DNA of 64,000 nt from VRUE01 sp963717375 (GCA_963717375.1 OY970329.1:1178001-1242000), one strand, 5' to 3'; counted from the stretch's first letter, positions 53,433 to 62,663 are shown. Program-made: numbers and translations. The notes: generated from the letters alone by a model not told the origin.

Positions 53433-54641
53433 GTGGTCGTGTCCGTCCGCTCCCACGCTGAGCTAGAGCAGATCTTCGAGCAGGTCGAGGCTCCGTTCGC
53501 CTTCGTCGATCTCGATGCGATGTGGTCGAACGCGGACGCGATGCTCGAGCGGGCGGGGTCGAAGCCGATCCGGGTGGCGAGCAAGTCGCTGCGCTGCCGT
53601 CCCCTACTCGAGCGGATCCTCAGCCGCGACGAGCGCTTCGCCGGGCTGATGACGTTCACCCTGCCGGAGACGCTCTGGCTGGCCGAGGCCGGCTTCGAGA
53701 ACCTGCTGCTGGCCTATCCGACGGCCGACGCCGGGGCGCTCGGTGAGCTGGCGCTGCGCTCGGCGGCCAATCCCGAGGGAGCACCGATCGTGATGGTCGA
53801 CTGCGCAGAGCACCTCAACGCGATCGAGTCGGTGCTAGGGACCGGCGCAGCGCCGGTGCGGGTCTGCATCGACCTCGACGCGGGCTGGTGGGCGCTGGGT
53901 GGGCGGATCAAGGTCGGGCCGAAGCGCTCTCCCGTGCACACGGTCGAGCAGGCCGTCGCCCTCGCCCAGGAGATCGAGCGACGGCCGCAGCTCGAGCTGG
54001 CGGCGCTGATGTCATACGAGGGCCAGATCGCCGGCGTCGGCGACCAGCCCCCCGGCCGGCGCCTGCGCGGCGCGATGATCCGGGCGATGCAGCGCCGCTC
54101 GGCCACCGAGCTCGCCGAACGACGCGGGGCGGTCGTCGCCGCGATCCGCGAGTTCGCCGAGTTGCCGATCGTCAACGGCGGCGGCACCGGCAGCCTCGAG
54201 CTGACCGGCGCCGAGAGCGCGGTCACCGAGATCGCGGCCGGCTCCGGCTTCTACGCGCCAACCCTCTTCGACAGCTACAGCCGTTTCACGCTCACGCCGG
54301 CCGCCGGTTTCGCCCTACCGATAGTGCGCAAGCCCACCGCCGCCGTAGCGACGGCGCTCGGGGGCGGCTACCTGGCCTCGGGCAGCGGCGACACCGCCCG
54401 CCTTCCGTCTCCCTGGCTGCCCGCCGGCCTCGAGCTCGACGAGGAGGAGGGCGCCGGCGAGGTGCAGACGCCGCTCAGCGGCGAGCCGGCCCGCAACCTC
54501 CAGATCGGCGACCGCGTCTACATGCGCCACGCCAAGGCGGGCGAGCTCTGCGAGCGCTTCGACGCCCTCCACCTGGTCGAGGGCGACGAGATCGTCGACG
54601 TCGTGCCGACCTACCGCGGTGAGGGGCAGGCCTTCCTCTAA
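53433..54641 (+). CDS. PLP-dependent alanine-racemase-fold enzyme (amino acid deaminase/aldolase-like)
   Basis: 402 aa, GTG start at 53433 (or 53439). The N-terminal TIM-barrel-type PLP domain has FAFVDLDAMWSNADAML and the candidate Schiff-base Lys in VASKSLRCRP. Later GGGTGSLELTG marks the phosphate loop. The family includes D-threonine aldolase and D-amino-acid deaminases. It is convergent with the lactone oxidase-like gene, and this pair is a familiar actinobacterial arrangement (from memory, not checked). The substrate is unknown. Confidence 0.88.
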   Translation: MVVSVRSHAELEQIFEQVEAPFAFVDLDAMWSNADAMLERAGSKPIRVASKSLRCRPLLERILSRDERFAGLMTFTLPETLWLAEAGFENLLLAYPTADAGALGELALRSAANPEGAPIVMVDCAEHLNAIESVLGTGAAPVRVCIDLDAGWWALGGRIKVGPKRSPVHTVEQAVALAQEIERRPQLELAALMSYEGQIAGVGDQPPGRRLRGAMIRAMQRRSATELAERRGAVVAAIREFAELPIVNGGGTGSLELTGAESAVTEIAAGSGFYAPTLFDSYSRFTLTPAAGFALPIVRKPTAAVATALGGGYLASGSGDTARLPSPWLPAGLELDEEEGAGEVQTPLSGEPARNLQIGDRVYMRHAKAGELCERFDALHLVEGDEIVDVVPTYRGEGQAFL

Positions 54642-55966
54642 GCGCCGAGGACGCGCTGTGCGTACTCGTTGCCGAAGACGCGGTTCGGGTCAAGCTCATC
54701 GCGCGCCACCTGGAAATCGGCCCAGCGCGGGTAGCGCTCGGCCAGGGTCGCCGCGGTCTGGAAGTGACGCTTGCCCCAGTGGGGGCGACCGCCGTACTCG
54801 TCCATGATCCGCTCGACCGCTTCGAAGTAAGGGCGCCACTCCATGCCGCGGTACTGGTGGACGGCGATGTAGGCGGTGTCGCGCTCGTGTGAGGGGCTGA
54901 GCAGAGCATCGTCGGCGGCAGTCACCCGCATCTCGATCGGGAAGAAGACCGGGTAGCGGTTCGAGCGCACCCACTCGATCACCCGGCGCGCCGCCTCGGG
55001 CCCGTGCTCTCGCGGCACGCCGTACTCCATCTCAGTGAAGCGCACGCGGCGCTCGTTAGCGAAGATGCGGTCGCTGCGATCGATCGACTTGCTGCCCGAG
55101 GCGAGCCAGGCCGCCAGCCTGGAAAGCGAGGGAATCCCCCGCGGGAAGAGCTTGCCGGCGGCGGAGGTCGCCTCCAGCGCCCAGTTCTCCAGCACGACGT
55201 CGTTGAGGAAGGCGGCAGCTCGGCCGCGCGGCCTAGCCGGGCCGTCGGTTCGATTGCGCTCCAGCACAAGGGCCGAGTCGGCATAGGGGAAGGTGAAGAG
55301 CTCGAAGTGGTCGTTTTCGTCGGCGCGCCTCTGGAAGGCGTCGAAGACCTCCTCGCGCGGGGTCGGGATGTCGACCCGGTGCAGGGTGAAGGCCGGCACG
55401 CAGCGCAGGGTCACCGCCGAGACCGCGCCGAGGGCGCCGATCCCGACCCGAGCGGCCCGCAGCAGGTCGGGATCTGCGGCGGCGCTCAGCTCACGCGTCG
55501 AGCCGTCGGCGAGGACCAGTTCCATGCCCTCGACCTGGGAGGAAATGTTGCGCAGCTTGGCCCCGGTGCCGTGGGTGCCGGTGGCGATTGCCCCGGCGAC
55601 CGTCTGCCGGTCGATGTCACCGAGGTTCTCCATTGCCAACCCGAGCCGGTGCAACTCCTCGTTGAGCTCGGCGAGCACCGTTCCGGCGCCGACCTTGACC
55701 AAGCCCGATGGGGGGTCGGCGTCGATCACGCCGCTAAACGCGCCGAGGTCGAGCATCGTGCCGTCGGTCATCGCTGCCTCGGTGAAGGAGTGGCCGCTGC
55801 CAGCGACGCTGACCTTGCGACCCGCGGCCCCCGCGGCGGCGATCGCTTTCGCCAGCTCCTCGCCGTTGTGCGGACGCAGCCGCTCAAACGGCGCGCAAAC
55901 CTGATCGCCGGCCCAGTTGCTCCAGGCCCGTCCAGCTCCCCCGTCCACTGCACCACTTGGTGACAT
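54638..55966 (-). CDS. D-arabinono-1,4-lactone oxidase-like flavoprotein
   Basis: 442 aa from ATG 55966 (MSPSGAVDGGAGRAWSNWAG). The FAD domain (about 20-190) has SVAGSGHSFTEAAMTDG with the His of the flavin attachment motif, and NLGDIDRQTVAGAIATGTHG. The C-terminal HWGKRHFQTA, with a His-Trp-Gly-Lys signature, is typical of ALO-type oxidases. It oxidises an aldonolactone or sugar alcohol with oxygen. It shares CTAA at the stops with the PLP enzyme gene (4-bp overlap). The MFS gene lies 19 bp upstream, on the same strand. Confidence 0.92.
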   Translation of the reverse strand: MSPSGAVDGGAGRAWSNWAGDQVCAPFERLRPHNGEELAKAIAAAGAAGRKVSVAGSGHSFTEAAMTDGTMLDLGAFSGVIDADPPSGLVKVGAGTVLAELNEELHRLGLAMENLGDIDRQTVAGAIATGTHGTGAKLRNISSQVEGMELVLADGSTRELSAAADPDLLRAARVGIGALGAVSAVTLRCVPAFTLHRVDIPTPREEVFDAFQRRADENDHFELFTFPYADSALVLERNRTDGPARPRGRAAAFLNDVVLENWALEATSAAGKLFPRGIPSLSRLAAWLASGSKSIDRSDRIFANERRVRFTEMEYGVPREHGPEAARRVIEWVRSNRYPVFFPIEMRVTAADDALLSPSHERDTAYIAVHQYRGMEWRPYFEAVERIMDEYGGRPHWGKRHFQTAATLAERYPRWADFQVARDELDPNRVFGNEYAQRVLGA

Positions 55967-55985
55967 GTTGAGGAGCCTAACCCGG

Positions 55986-57140
55986 TCAGCCTTCGACCGG
56001 CCGAACAGCCGGGGGGGCGAGCGCGTGGAACGAGTAAGCGACGGTGCCCAGCAAGAGCACGATGATCGCCAGGCTCGGCGCCGCATTGCCGGCGACGCTG
56101 GCGACGCCGCCGCCTGCGAGGCCACCAGCCACCTGTCCCGCAGCCCAGGCCATGTTGGAGAGGCCGGCGGCAAAACCCTGGTGCAGGCGGCTTGCCTCGG
56201 CAATCTCGGAGAGCATCGTCAGCGCCGGCGTGAAGCAGATCCCCCCACCGAGAGAGGTCAGGATCAGCCCGCTCATCACGATGAACATCGACTGCCCCAT
56301 TGCCACCGCCCCCATTGCCACGGCGCAGATGCTGAGACCGACCATGAAGGGCATCCGCCGGCCAACCCGATCCGAGTAGCGGCCGGCGATCGGCGCCAGC
56401 ACCGCCTCCAGTGCAGCCCCGGCGATGAACCCGCCGGCGATCAGTGCGTGGCCGCCACCGAGGCCAGCAATTTGCAGCGGTACCAACACCTCGACCGCGC
56501 CGAACATCACCGAGGGAATCGCGACGAAGGCCGTCGCGAGCACGATCGGCCGGCTGAAGATCGTCTCGACGACCTCGTGCAGGTCCTGGGGCTCAGGTGG
56601 CTGCGCCTCCGGCAGGCGGGAAGCGAAGAGGGCGAGCGCCGCGGCCACCACGAGCACCGCACTGAAGACCACCTCGGTGCCGATTTCGGCTGCGAGCGCC
56701 CCAAGTACGGGCCCGAGCAGAGCGCCGGCGACTGCCGTGCCCAACGCGGTGCCAATCACCGAGCCGCGGCGCTCCGGGGGCGAGGCGGTGATCAGCCAGG
56801 TGAGGGCACCGGACCAGATCAGGGCGCCCGCCGCCCCCTGGATGAAGCGAGCCGAGCAGAGCAAGAGGAAGTGGTGCGAGAAGCCGAAGGCAACGCTGGC
56901 AACTCCGAGGAGCAGTAGCCCCCCGATGACGGTGCGGCGAGGACCAGCGCGAGCGGCGAGCAAGCCTGCCGGTAGCGAGAAGAACAGGGTGCCGGCGGCA
57001 TAGGAGGCGGACAGGACGCCAGCCTGGGCCTTGCTCAGCCCGAGTTCGGCGACGTAGTCGGGAAGCAGGGGCGCGATCGCCGAGAAGAAAGCGACGTCAA
57101 AGAAGACCATCGCCGAAGCAAGTATGAGCAATCGACGCAT
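55986..57140 (-). CDS. MFS transporter (12-TM)
   Basis: 384 aa from ATG 57140 (MRRLLILASAMVFFDVAFFS); an in-frame ATG at 57158 is possible. About 12 membrane helices; the motif-A region reads GLLAARAGPRRTVIGG and the second half has GRYSDRVGRRMPF. The profile fits a drug/metabolite exporter of the DHA1 type. It is 19 bp upstream of the lactone oxidase gene and probably cotranscribed with it. The substrate is not predictable. Confidence 0.92.
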   Translation of the reverse strand: MRRLLILASAMVFFDVAFFSAIAPLLPDYVAELGLSKAQAGVLSASYAAGTLFFSLPAGLLAARAGPRRTVIGGLLLLGVASVAFGFSHHFLLLCSARFIQGAAGALIWSGALTWLITASPPERRGSVIGTALGTAVAGALLGPVLGALAAEIGTEVVFSAVLVVAAALALFASRLPEAQPPEPQDLHEVVETIFSRPIVLATAFVAIPSVMFGAVEVLVPLQIAGLGGGHALIAGGFIAGAALEAVLAPIAGRYSDRVGRRMPFMVGLSICAVAMGAVAMGQSMFIVMSGLILTSLGGGICFTPALTMLSEIAEASRLHQGFAAGLSNMAWAAGQVAGGLAGGGVASVAGNAAPSLAIIVLLLGTVAYSFHALAPPAVRPVEG

Positions 57141-57216
57141 TGCAGACAATACAATCATCTAGAGCGCTCCCGGTCTTAGGCCGCGGCGTCTAGCATCGGC
57201 GGATCGCTTACTCCCC

Positions 57217-57305
57217 GGAGGGGTGGCAGAGCGGTTGAATGCACCGGTCTTGAAAACCGGCAGGCGTCTAACGGCGTCTCGAGGGTTCGAATCCCTCCCC
57301 CTCCG
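57217..57305 (+). tRNA. tRNA-Ser (anticodon TGA)
   Basis: 89 nt, class II. Acceptor GGAGGGG/CCCCTCC, anticodon stem CCGGT/ACCGG with loop CTTGAAA (TGA), long variable arm, T-arm GGTTCGAATCC, discriminator G. A lower-GC orphan gene starts 132 bp downstream. Confidence 0.96.
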
Positions 57306-57437
57306 CTGAGCGGCCCAACCTGACTTGCGAGAGCACCTCCCGTCAGGAGGACGACCCCCTGTCGTGCATTCATCACATAGTTACAAAGCGTTAACAACTC
57401 GCCACTTCAGCGAAGACCTTGCCCGTACCATGAAGTT

Positions 57438-58118
57438 GTGTTGGGGAGTTCAAAAAAGAGGACTCGGATCCTGAGAGCGATTGAGTTGATCGTCCTCATC
57501 CCCCTCTCTCTATGGGGCCTCCTGCAACTTGTCTCGGCGATTACCTCGCGCAACGAAATCTCGGCCTTCCTCGTGGAAGGACATTTCTGGCTGCACGAAT
57601 CAATCTCCAGCTTGTGGATAGTCGTTATCGGCGTAAGCCTCACCTCGTTGGCCGCTCTCATTCTCGGATATGAGGCGAGAGCGGTGCAGATCAGGCGCTG
57701 GCTCGCGAGGCCCGCTGCGGCCACCGTAGTAGTCGGTATCGCGCTGGCAGTGTCGGGCGCGCTCTACAAGACCGTTCCGGCCAACGTGGTGAACAGCTTG
57801 ACGGCATCGGTGAGCCCAGCCCGTGCCCTGGCAGGCCCGAAGACTCCAAGGCCGGCCCACCAAGCACCGTCGGGTGAAGCCGGTGCTACTACAGAAGACG
57901 AATCACAGCCGCCTGCCGGCGCTGACGCTGAATCGAGCACAAGCACCGCCCCCAAGCAATTCTGCAGCTGCCCGCCGGTCGAAGGCGGCACAGCGCGGCC
58001 CGAAGGCGGCGAAGGAAGTTGGGAACCCGAAGAAGAATGGGCGGGACCCGAAGAACGGGAAGAACCTGAAGAAGAAGAATGGGAAGAACCTGAAGAAGAA
58101 TGGGAAGAAGGCTGGTAG
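57438..58118 (+). CDS. Orphan membrane protein with Glu/Trp-rich repeat tail
   Basis: 226 aa from GTG 57438; a TACCAT six bases upstream could be a -10 box. Three membrane helices (about 14-36, 56-77, 92-112) precede a low-complexity Ala/Pro/Ser region and a tail of repeats such as WEPEEEW, EEPEEEEWEEPEEEWEEGW. The tail comes from near-identical tandem GAAGAA/TGGGAAG DNA units. I know no function. GC counts 50-57% across 57421-57660, well under neighbours, and it sits right after tRNA-Ser, so horizontal origin is plausible. Confidence 0.65.
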   Translation: MLGSSKKRTRILRAIELIVLIPLSLWGLLQLVSAITSRNEISAFLVEGHFWLHESISSLWIVVIGVSLTSLAALILGYEARAVQIRRWLARPAAATVVVGIALAVSGALYKTVPANVVNSLTASVSPARALAGPKTPRPAHQAPSGEAGATTEDESQPPAGADAESSTSTAPKQFCSCPPVEGGTARPEGGEGSWEPEEEWAGPEEREEPEEEEWEEPEEEWEEGW

Positions 58119-58171
58119 TAACCGTGGGTTCGAGGCCCCTTCCCCGCTGCGTCGGACAACGGTTCAGTGGA

Positions 58172-58196
58172 AGGGCGGCCATAACAGCGCCGCCCT
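58172..58196 (+). terminator. Hairpin after the orphan membrane protein
   Basis: 8-bp stem AGGGCGGC / GCCGCCCT with a 9-base loop, 53 bp after the stop. No long U-run follows. It could end the orphan gene's transcript. Confidence 0.45.
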
Positions 58197-58312
58197 CCCA
58201 GTCAATCGAGCAGCATCAGCGCCGACCGAGGCCCATGCGAAAAGACCCCGTGGCAAACCTGATGCAGCATGAATGCTAAGGCTCGGGAATTTTTCACTAA
58301 CCGATCGTCTGG

Positions 58313-58981
58313 TCAGGCAATAACCAGTGCAACGTTGAAGCCGTCGTAGCCCTTGGCGCCAACGGTCTGAATCGTCGTCGCCTCGACCCTGGGCTCGGCG
58401 GCGAGCATCTCGTGCAGCCGACGTTGCGCCGGGATCGTCGGATCGTCGCTGTCGGGGTCCGCGAGGCGACCGAAGCGGACGACGTTGTCGCTGACTATCA
58501 AGCTGCCAGGGTGAGAGTGGTCGAGGGCCCAGGCGAAGTAGTCGGGCGTGTGGATCTTGTCGGCGTCGATGAACGTCAGGTCGAAGTGACCCACCCCCTC
58601 GGCCTCGAGTTGGGGAAGCTGGTCGAGGGCGGGCCCGACTCGCAGGTCGACGAGATCGCTTAGGCCGGCCCTGTCGATGTTGCCGACCGCGACCTCGGCG
58701 TTGTGAGGATCCGCCTCCAGAGTGATGAGACGACCGCTGTCGGGTATGGCGCGACCCAGCCAGATCGTGCTGTAGGCGCCGAGGGTGCCGAACTCGAGGA
58801 TCTGCGCCGCTCCGATTGACTTCGCCAGCAGGTAGAGCAGCTTGCCCTGGGCCGGCGAGACCTGGATCGAGGGAAGGCCCGCGTCCTCGCTCGCGCGCAA
58901 TGCCGCTTCAAGCGCCTCGTCGTGAGGGGCCAGCAAGCTCGCCACGTAGTCGTCGACCGCGGTCCAAGTCTCCTGCGACAC
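58313..58981 (-). CDS. SAM-dependent O-methyltransferase (class I, AdoMet-MTase family 3)
   Basis: 222 aa from GTG 58981 (MSQETWTAVDDYVASLL). ILEFGTLGAYSTIWLG is the SAM-binding motif I, TLEADPHNAEVA motif II, and FDLTFIDADK the metal/substrate loop of caffeoyl-CoA/catechol-type O-methyltransferases. It methylates a hydroxyl group on a small catechol-like molecule, probably with a divalent metal. The upstream extension to 59059 overlaps the divergent channel start and is rejected. Divergent from the potassium channel. Confidence 0.93.
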   Translation of the reverse strand: MSQETWTAVDDYVASLLAPHDEALEAALRASEDAGLPSIQVSPAQGKLLYLLAKSIGAAQILEFGTLGAYSTIWLGRAIPDSGRLITLEADPHNAEVAVGNIDRAGLSDLVDLRVGPALDQLPQLEAEGVGHFDLTFIDADKIHTPDYFAWALDHSHPGSLIVSDNVVRFGRLADPDSDDPTIPAQRRLHEMLAAEPRVEATTIQTVGAKGYDGFNVALVIA

Positions 58982-59046
58982 GGGATGAGGTCTATCAGGG
59001 CGATGCCGCGAGCAGGAAACCTCTCCCGACGACCGAACGTCCGAGG

Positions 59047-59808
59047 ATGGAGACGGCATCGCGCCGGGCGCGCAGGCGTGAGCGATGGTTGTTGCGAGCG
59101 GAGCGCGTCAGCGACGCCTTCGGTCTGGTCTTCGTGCTCGTCATGGTCACCTACGTGCTGGCCTCGTTGCTGGAGAACCGAGGTTGGACCTCGGTCGTGC
59201 TCACAGTGGCGACGAGCGCGACCTCGGTGGTGGCCCTGACCAGCTCGCACGCACAGGCACGAACCGTGCGCGTCGCCCTGGTGCTCTCGGTACTCACGGT
59301 GCTGCTTGCCGCGATCGGCGCCACCGCGGACAACCACGACTGGCTCAACCTGGCCACGCTGATCCAGGTCTCACTCTTGACCGTGGCGATGGGGGCGGTC
59401 CTGCGCCGCGTCGTGATGGCACCCGAGGTCGGCTCGCGGACGATCCTCGGCGCGCTCAGCGTGTACGCGGTGCTGGGCATCCTCTTCACCTTCCTCTACG
59501 GCGTGATCGACCGGGTCCAGGGAGGACCGTTCTTCGAAGGCCACGCGCAGCCCGCGAGTTCCGACTTCCTCTTCTTCAGCTACACGACGCTGACCACGAC
59601 CGGCTACGGCAATCTCGTTCCCGGCGGCCAGCCAGGTCGGTTGATCTCGGGCCTGGAGATGATGGCCGGCCAGATCTTCCTGGTCACCCTCGTCGCCGGG
59701 CTGGTCAGCCTCTGGCGCCCGGGCGAGGCGATTCGGCGGCGGCATCAGCAACGCGGCGGCGAAGGATCGCCCGCCGACACCCCACCGCCTTCGCCTGAAG
59801 TGAGCTAG
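59047..59808 (+). CDS. Two-pore/KcsA-like potassium channel protein
   Basis: 253 aa from ATG 59047. Several hydrophobic helices precede a P-loop TTLTTTGYGNLVPGG, whose TxGYG filter identifies K+ selectivity, and a final helix SGLEMMAGQIFLVTLVAGLV. N-terminal helices (about 18-110) are extra relative to the minimal KcsA core. It conducts potassium across the membrane. It is convergent with the cyclophilin gene, sharing CTAG at the stops. Start is 66 bp from the divergent methyltransferase. Confidence 0.9.
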   Translation: METASRRARRRERWLLRAERVSDAFGLVFVLVMVTYVLASLLENRGWTSVVLTVATSATSVVALTSSHAQARTVRVALVLSVLTVLLAAIGATADNHDWLNLATLIQVSLLTVAMGAVLRRVVMAPEVGSRTILGALSVYAVLGILFTFLYGVIDRVQGGPFFEGHAQPASSDFLFFSYTTLTTTGYGNLVPGGQPGRLISGLEMMAGQIFLVTLVAGLVSLWRPGEAIRRRHQQRGGEGSPADTPPPSPEVS

Positions 59809-60263
59809 TCGGAGAGCTCGACGCGTTCGATCGTCTGCGGCTCGAGCGGGCCGTCCGACCCGTCGGTCGCGGTCCCCTCGATCGCGTCAACAGCGTCCAT
59901 GCCGTCGACCACTTGGCCGAAGACGGTGTGCTTGCCGTCGAGCCACGGCGCCGATTGCGCGGTGACGATGAAGAACTGCGAGCCGTTGGTGTTGGGGCCG
60001 GCGTTGGCCATCGCCAGCGCCCCCCGGACCACCTTGTGCTGGTTGAACTCGTCCTCGAAGGTGTAGCCGGGACCGCCGCGACCGGTCCCTTCCGGGCAGC
60101 CGCCCTGAATCATGAAATCCGGGATCACCCGGTGGAAAACCAGGGTGTCGTAGAAGCCATCGGCGGCGAGTTTGCGGAAGTTCTCGACCGTCTTCGGCGC
60201 GTCATCGTCGTGCAGCTCGAGCACGATCGCCCCGGCGTTGGTGTGGAGGGTGGCCTGCGACAT
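59805..60263 (-). CDS. Peptidyl-prolyl cis-trans isomerase, cyclophilin type
   Basis: 152 aa. ATG 60263 opens MSQATLHTNAGAIVLELHDD. Cyclophilin signature: FHRVIPDFMIQGGCPEGTG, SQFFIVTA and LDGKHTVFGQVVDG. It has no signal peptide, so it acts in the cytoplasm. It lies 11 bp after the exported repeat protein gene on the same strand. Stop shares CTAG with the channel gene. Confidence 0.96.
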   Translation of the reverse strand: MSQATLHTNAGAIVLELHDDDAPKTVENFRKLAADGFYDTLVFHRVIPDFMIQGGCPEGTGRGGPGYTFEDEFNQHKVVRGALAMANAGPNTNGSQFFIVTAQSAPWLDGKHTVFGQVVDGMDAVDAIEGTATDGSDGPLEPQTIERVELSD

Positions 60264-60274
60264 CGAGAACAACC

Positions 60275-62554
60275 CTATCCGGTTACGCGAACGGTCAGCG
60301 AGCGCGAGGCGCCGGGCGCGTAGGGCCAGCGCTCCTCGGAAAGGGCCCACGCACGGAGGCGGATGCGGGCCGAGCCGCTGACGTAGCGAAAGCGATAGCT
60401 CGCGTGGAAACGACCGCTGTGATCGCTGCGCGTCACCAGCACCGGGCGCCAGCGTTTCGCGGCCGACTCGTAGTACTGGATCGCGACCAGCTTTCCGCGC
60501 CGCGGCAACGGCGCCCCCAGCGTGCGCACGCGGCCCTGGAAGCGCACGGCGTCGCCGGTCTTCAGGGCCTGGGGAGAGGCGTTGAACTCGATCCCCCCAC
60601 GAACCCTCAGGGTCAGCGGGCCGCGGCTCGCCTCGTCAAGGCGTGCGTCGCCTGGGAACGAGACCGCGATGCGCCGCGAGGTGCCGGCCGCGAGCCGCAG
60701 GCGGAAGCCACCGTGGGGACCGGTCCCGACGGTGTCGACACGAGCGCGCGCCAGTGCTCCGCGCGAGGGTCGTTGAACGACCCGCAGGGTGCGATCGGCG
60801 AGCCCGGCCCCATCGGCACTGAGGAGACGGCCGCTGAGCGTGGTCGCCGCGCGGAAAGGCACGGTCAACTCGGTACCGCCGTGGCCGCGCCAGCCGAGCT
60901 GGGCGAAGATCCGCGCCTTCCCCCGCGCCGCCGTGACCCCCGCCGGCTCGGCGCGCTTGACCGTCGCCACGGCGCCTGGCGCGACCTTGCGCACGGTCAT
61001 CTCGGCGCCATCGGCGCGGTGGGTCGTCGTCGCCTTGTTGCCGGCGCCGTCGGCCGCATCGGCCCGAAACACGTAGGTGCCGGGCCCGAGATCTCCTGGC
61101 AGGCGGGCCCAGAGCTGCGCGTCGGTCGCCGCGTCGCCCCGCTGGAATTTCGCCGGCAGCTCGGTCCACTGCTGGCTGTCGAGCCGGCGGTAGTGGATTT
61201 CCCCGGCGACGGGCCCGGAGTCCGCGTCGGTGATCTGAGCGCGGATCTGATCCGGCACCGCCTCGCCGGCGACGGTTTCGAAGGCCACGGCAGGCGGAAC
61301 GTCGTCGAATCGCAGCGGTACCGATGCGGCTGCCGACGCTTGCGATGCATCGTTGCCGGCCTCATCGCGCAGCCAGACACTGAGCGAGTAGGTGCCGGCC
61401 CGCGGCACGAAGAGGTTCTGGAGATTGTTGAGTTCGTGGCCGCCGACGAACTTGACCCCGCTGTCGTAGCCGTTTGGCCCTTCGATCCGCCAGAAGGCAC
61501 CGCCGATCGGGCTCGCGGGACCCTGGTCGGGGTTGGTCCAGGAGATGTCGAAGTCATTTGCGCGGCGCCAGGAGTCGCCGCCGGCGAGAGCCGGGTTGCG
61601 TGGGTGGGCCGGAGCGTTGTTGTCGATCAGAATGGTCTGGGCGGGCAGGCAGTTGACGTTGCCGGCGAAGTCGGTGGCGCAGTGGCCGACGCCGTGTGGC
61701 CCGTCGCTGAAGGCGGTCGTGTAGATCGGGTAGTAGCCGACACGTTCGCTCGGGCAGGGCTGCATCGTCGTCCCGCGCGGTTCGCCGCTCACCGAGACGA
61801 CGTTGCAGGCGTGGTCGTGGCGCACAACGGCGGCGCCGTCGACGAGCGCTTCGGTCCGACTCACCCCGGCGCCGAGGTCGGTCGCGCCGTAGTAGAGCTT
61901 CTGTTCTCCCCGCAGCCAGCCGCCGCCCAGCATGGTGCCGCCGATCGAGGACCCCGGCGGATAGTCGTCCTCGAGCGTGATCGTCAGCGCCCGGATCGCC
62001 GACCACGATCCCGGTTCGAGACTGCAGGACTTGCTTTCCACCCGGGCGCAGAGCAGGCGGTCCTCGAGCGCGGGCTGGGCCGGCGAGAAGCCGGCGACGA
62101 AATCGCGTGGAGTCACGTCCGTCGCCGACGCGGCGGCGAAAACGTCGAAGCCACCGCCCCAGTTGGCGACGCCGATCCGGTGCTCGATCCCGTCGTGCAG
62201 GGTGTGCCACCAGGTGCCGCTGACCCGGGTGATGCCCGTCCCCGCCGGCGCGTCCCAGCGCCAGCGGGCGTAACGGGTGCCGGAGACCGTCGACTGCCCG
62301 TCCTTGGTGAAGCTCTTCAAATGGGCGCCGTCGAAGGGATCGGCGCCGGGCGGCGTCGCGCAATAGGAGTCGGGGCGAAACTTCGCCCCGCCGGTCGAAT
62401 CGGCCCAGCCGGCGTCGGCGCCCACATGCCAGCCGCACTGCACGACCGAGTATTTCCCCGCCGTCGCCTCCCTCGCCGCGAGCAGCAGTAGAGCCAACGC
62501 CAAGGCCACCCCCATCGCAACCAGCCGTGCCAGACCACCACGCGTCCCCGACAT
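60275..62554 (-). CDS. Large exported protein of unknown function with Ig/Big-like C-terminal modules
   Basis: 759 aa. ATG 62554 has AAGGAGG 4 bp upstream and opens a signal peptide (RLVAMGVALALALLLLAARE). The N-terminal half has many Trp/Cys residues and jelly-roll-like segments (YARWRWDAPAGTGITRVSGTWW). The C-terminal half (about 400-759) has repeated Ig/Big-like beta modules (GTYVFRADAADGAGN, TLSGRLLSADGAGL). I see no catalytic motif. It is divergent from the Mrp-like gene, with 109 bp between the starts. Confidence 0.82.
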   Translation of the reverse strand: MSGTRGGLARLVAMGVALALALLLLAAREATAGKYSVVQCGWHVGADAGWADSTGGAKFRPDSYCATPPGADPFDGAHLKSFTKDGQSTVSGTRYARWRWDAPAGTGITRVSGTWWHTLHDGIEHRIGVANWGGGFDVFAAASATDVTPRDFVAGFSPAQPALEDRLLCARVESKSCSLEPGSWSAIRALTITLEDDYPPGSSIGGTMLGGGWLRGEQKLYYGATDLGAGVSRTEALVDGAAVVRHDHACNVVSVSGEPRGTTMQPCPSERVGYYPIYTTAFSDGPHGVGHCATDFAGNVNCLPAQTILIDNNAPAHPRNPALAGGDSWRRANDFDISWTNPDQGPASPIGGAFWRIEGPNGYDSGVKFVGGHELNNLQNLFVPRAGTYSLSVWLRDEAGNDASQASAAASVPLRFDDVPPAVAFETVAGEAVPDQIRAQITDADSGPVAGEIHYRRLDSQQWTELPAKFQRGDAATDAQLWARLPGDLGPGTYVFRADAADGAGNKATTTHRADGAEMTVRKVAPGAVATVKRAEPAGVTAARGKARIFAQLGWRGHGGTELTVPFRAATTLSGRLLSADGAGLADRTLRVVQRPSRGALARARVDTVGTGPHGGFRLRLAAGTSRRIAVSFPGDARLDEASRGPLTLRVRGGIEFNASPQALKTGDAVRFQGRVRTLGAPLPRRGKLVAIQYYESAAKRWRPVLVTRSDHSGRFHASYRFRYVSGSARIRLRAWALSEERWPYAPGASRSLTVRVTG

Positions 62555-62663
62555 GAACCCTCCTTTGCTCGACGGCATCTGGAGGGCTAAGGGCGCGGTG
62601 GCGAAATCTCTCCCCCCTGTCCGCATAGAGCGGCCGGGGTGCCGCGGGAGCGCCTTTGCGAGA

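Noticed and set aside
57823..58272. Alternative + frame giving a Lys/Asn-rich repeat protein over the orphan tail
   Set aside because: It is the same DNA repeat in another frame; the main frame has membrane helices, a start and continuous coding.
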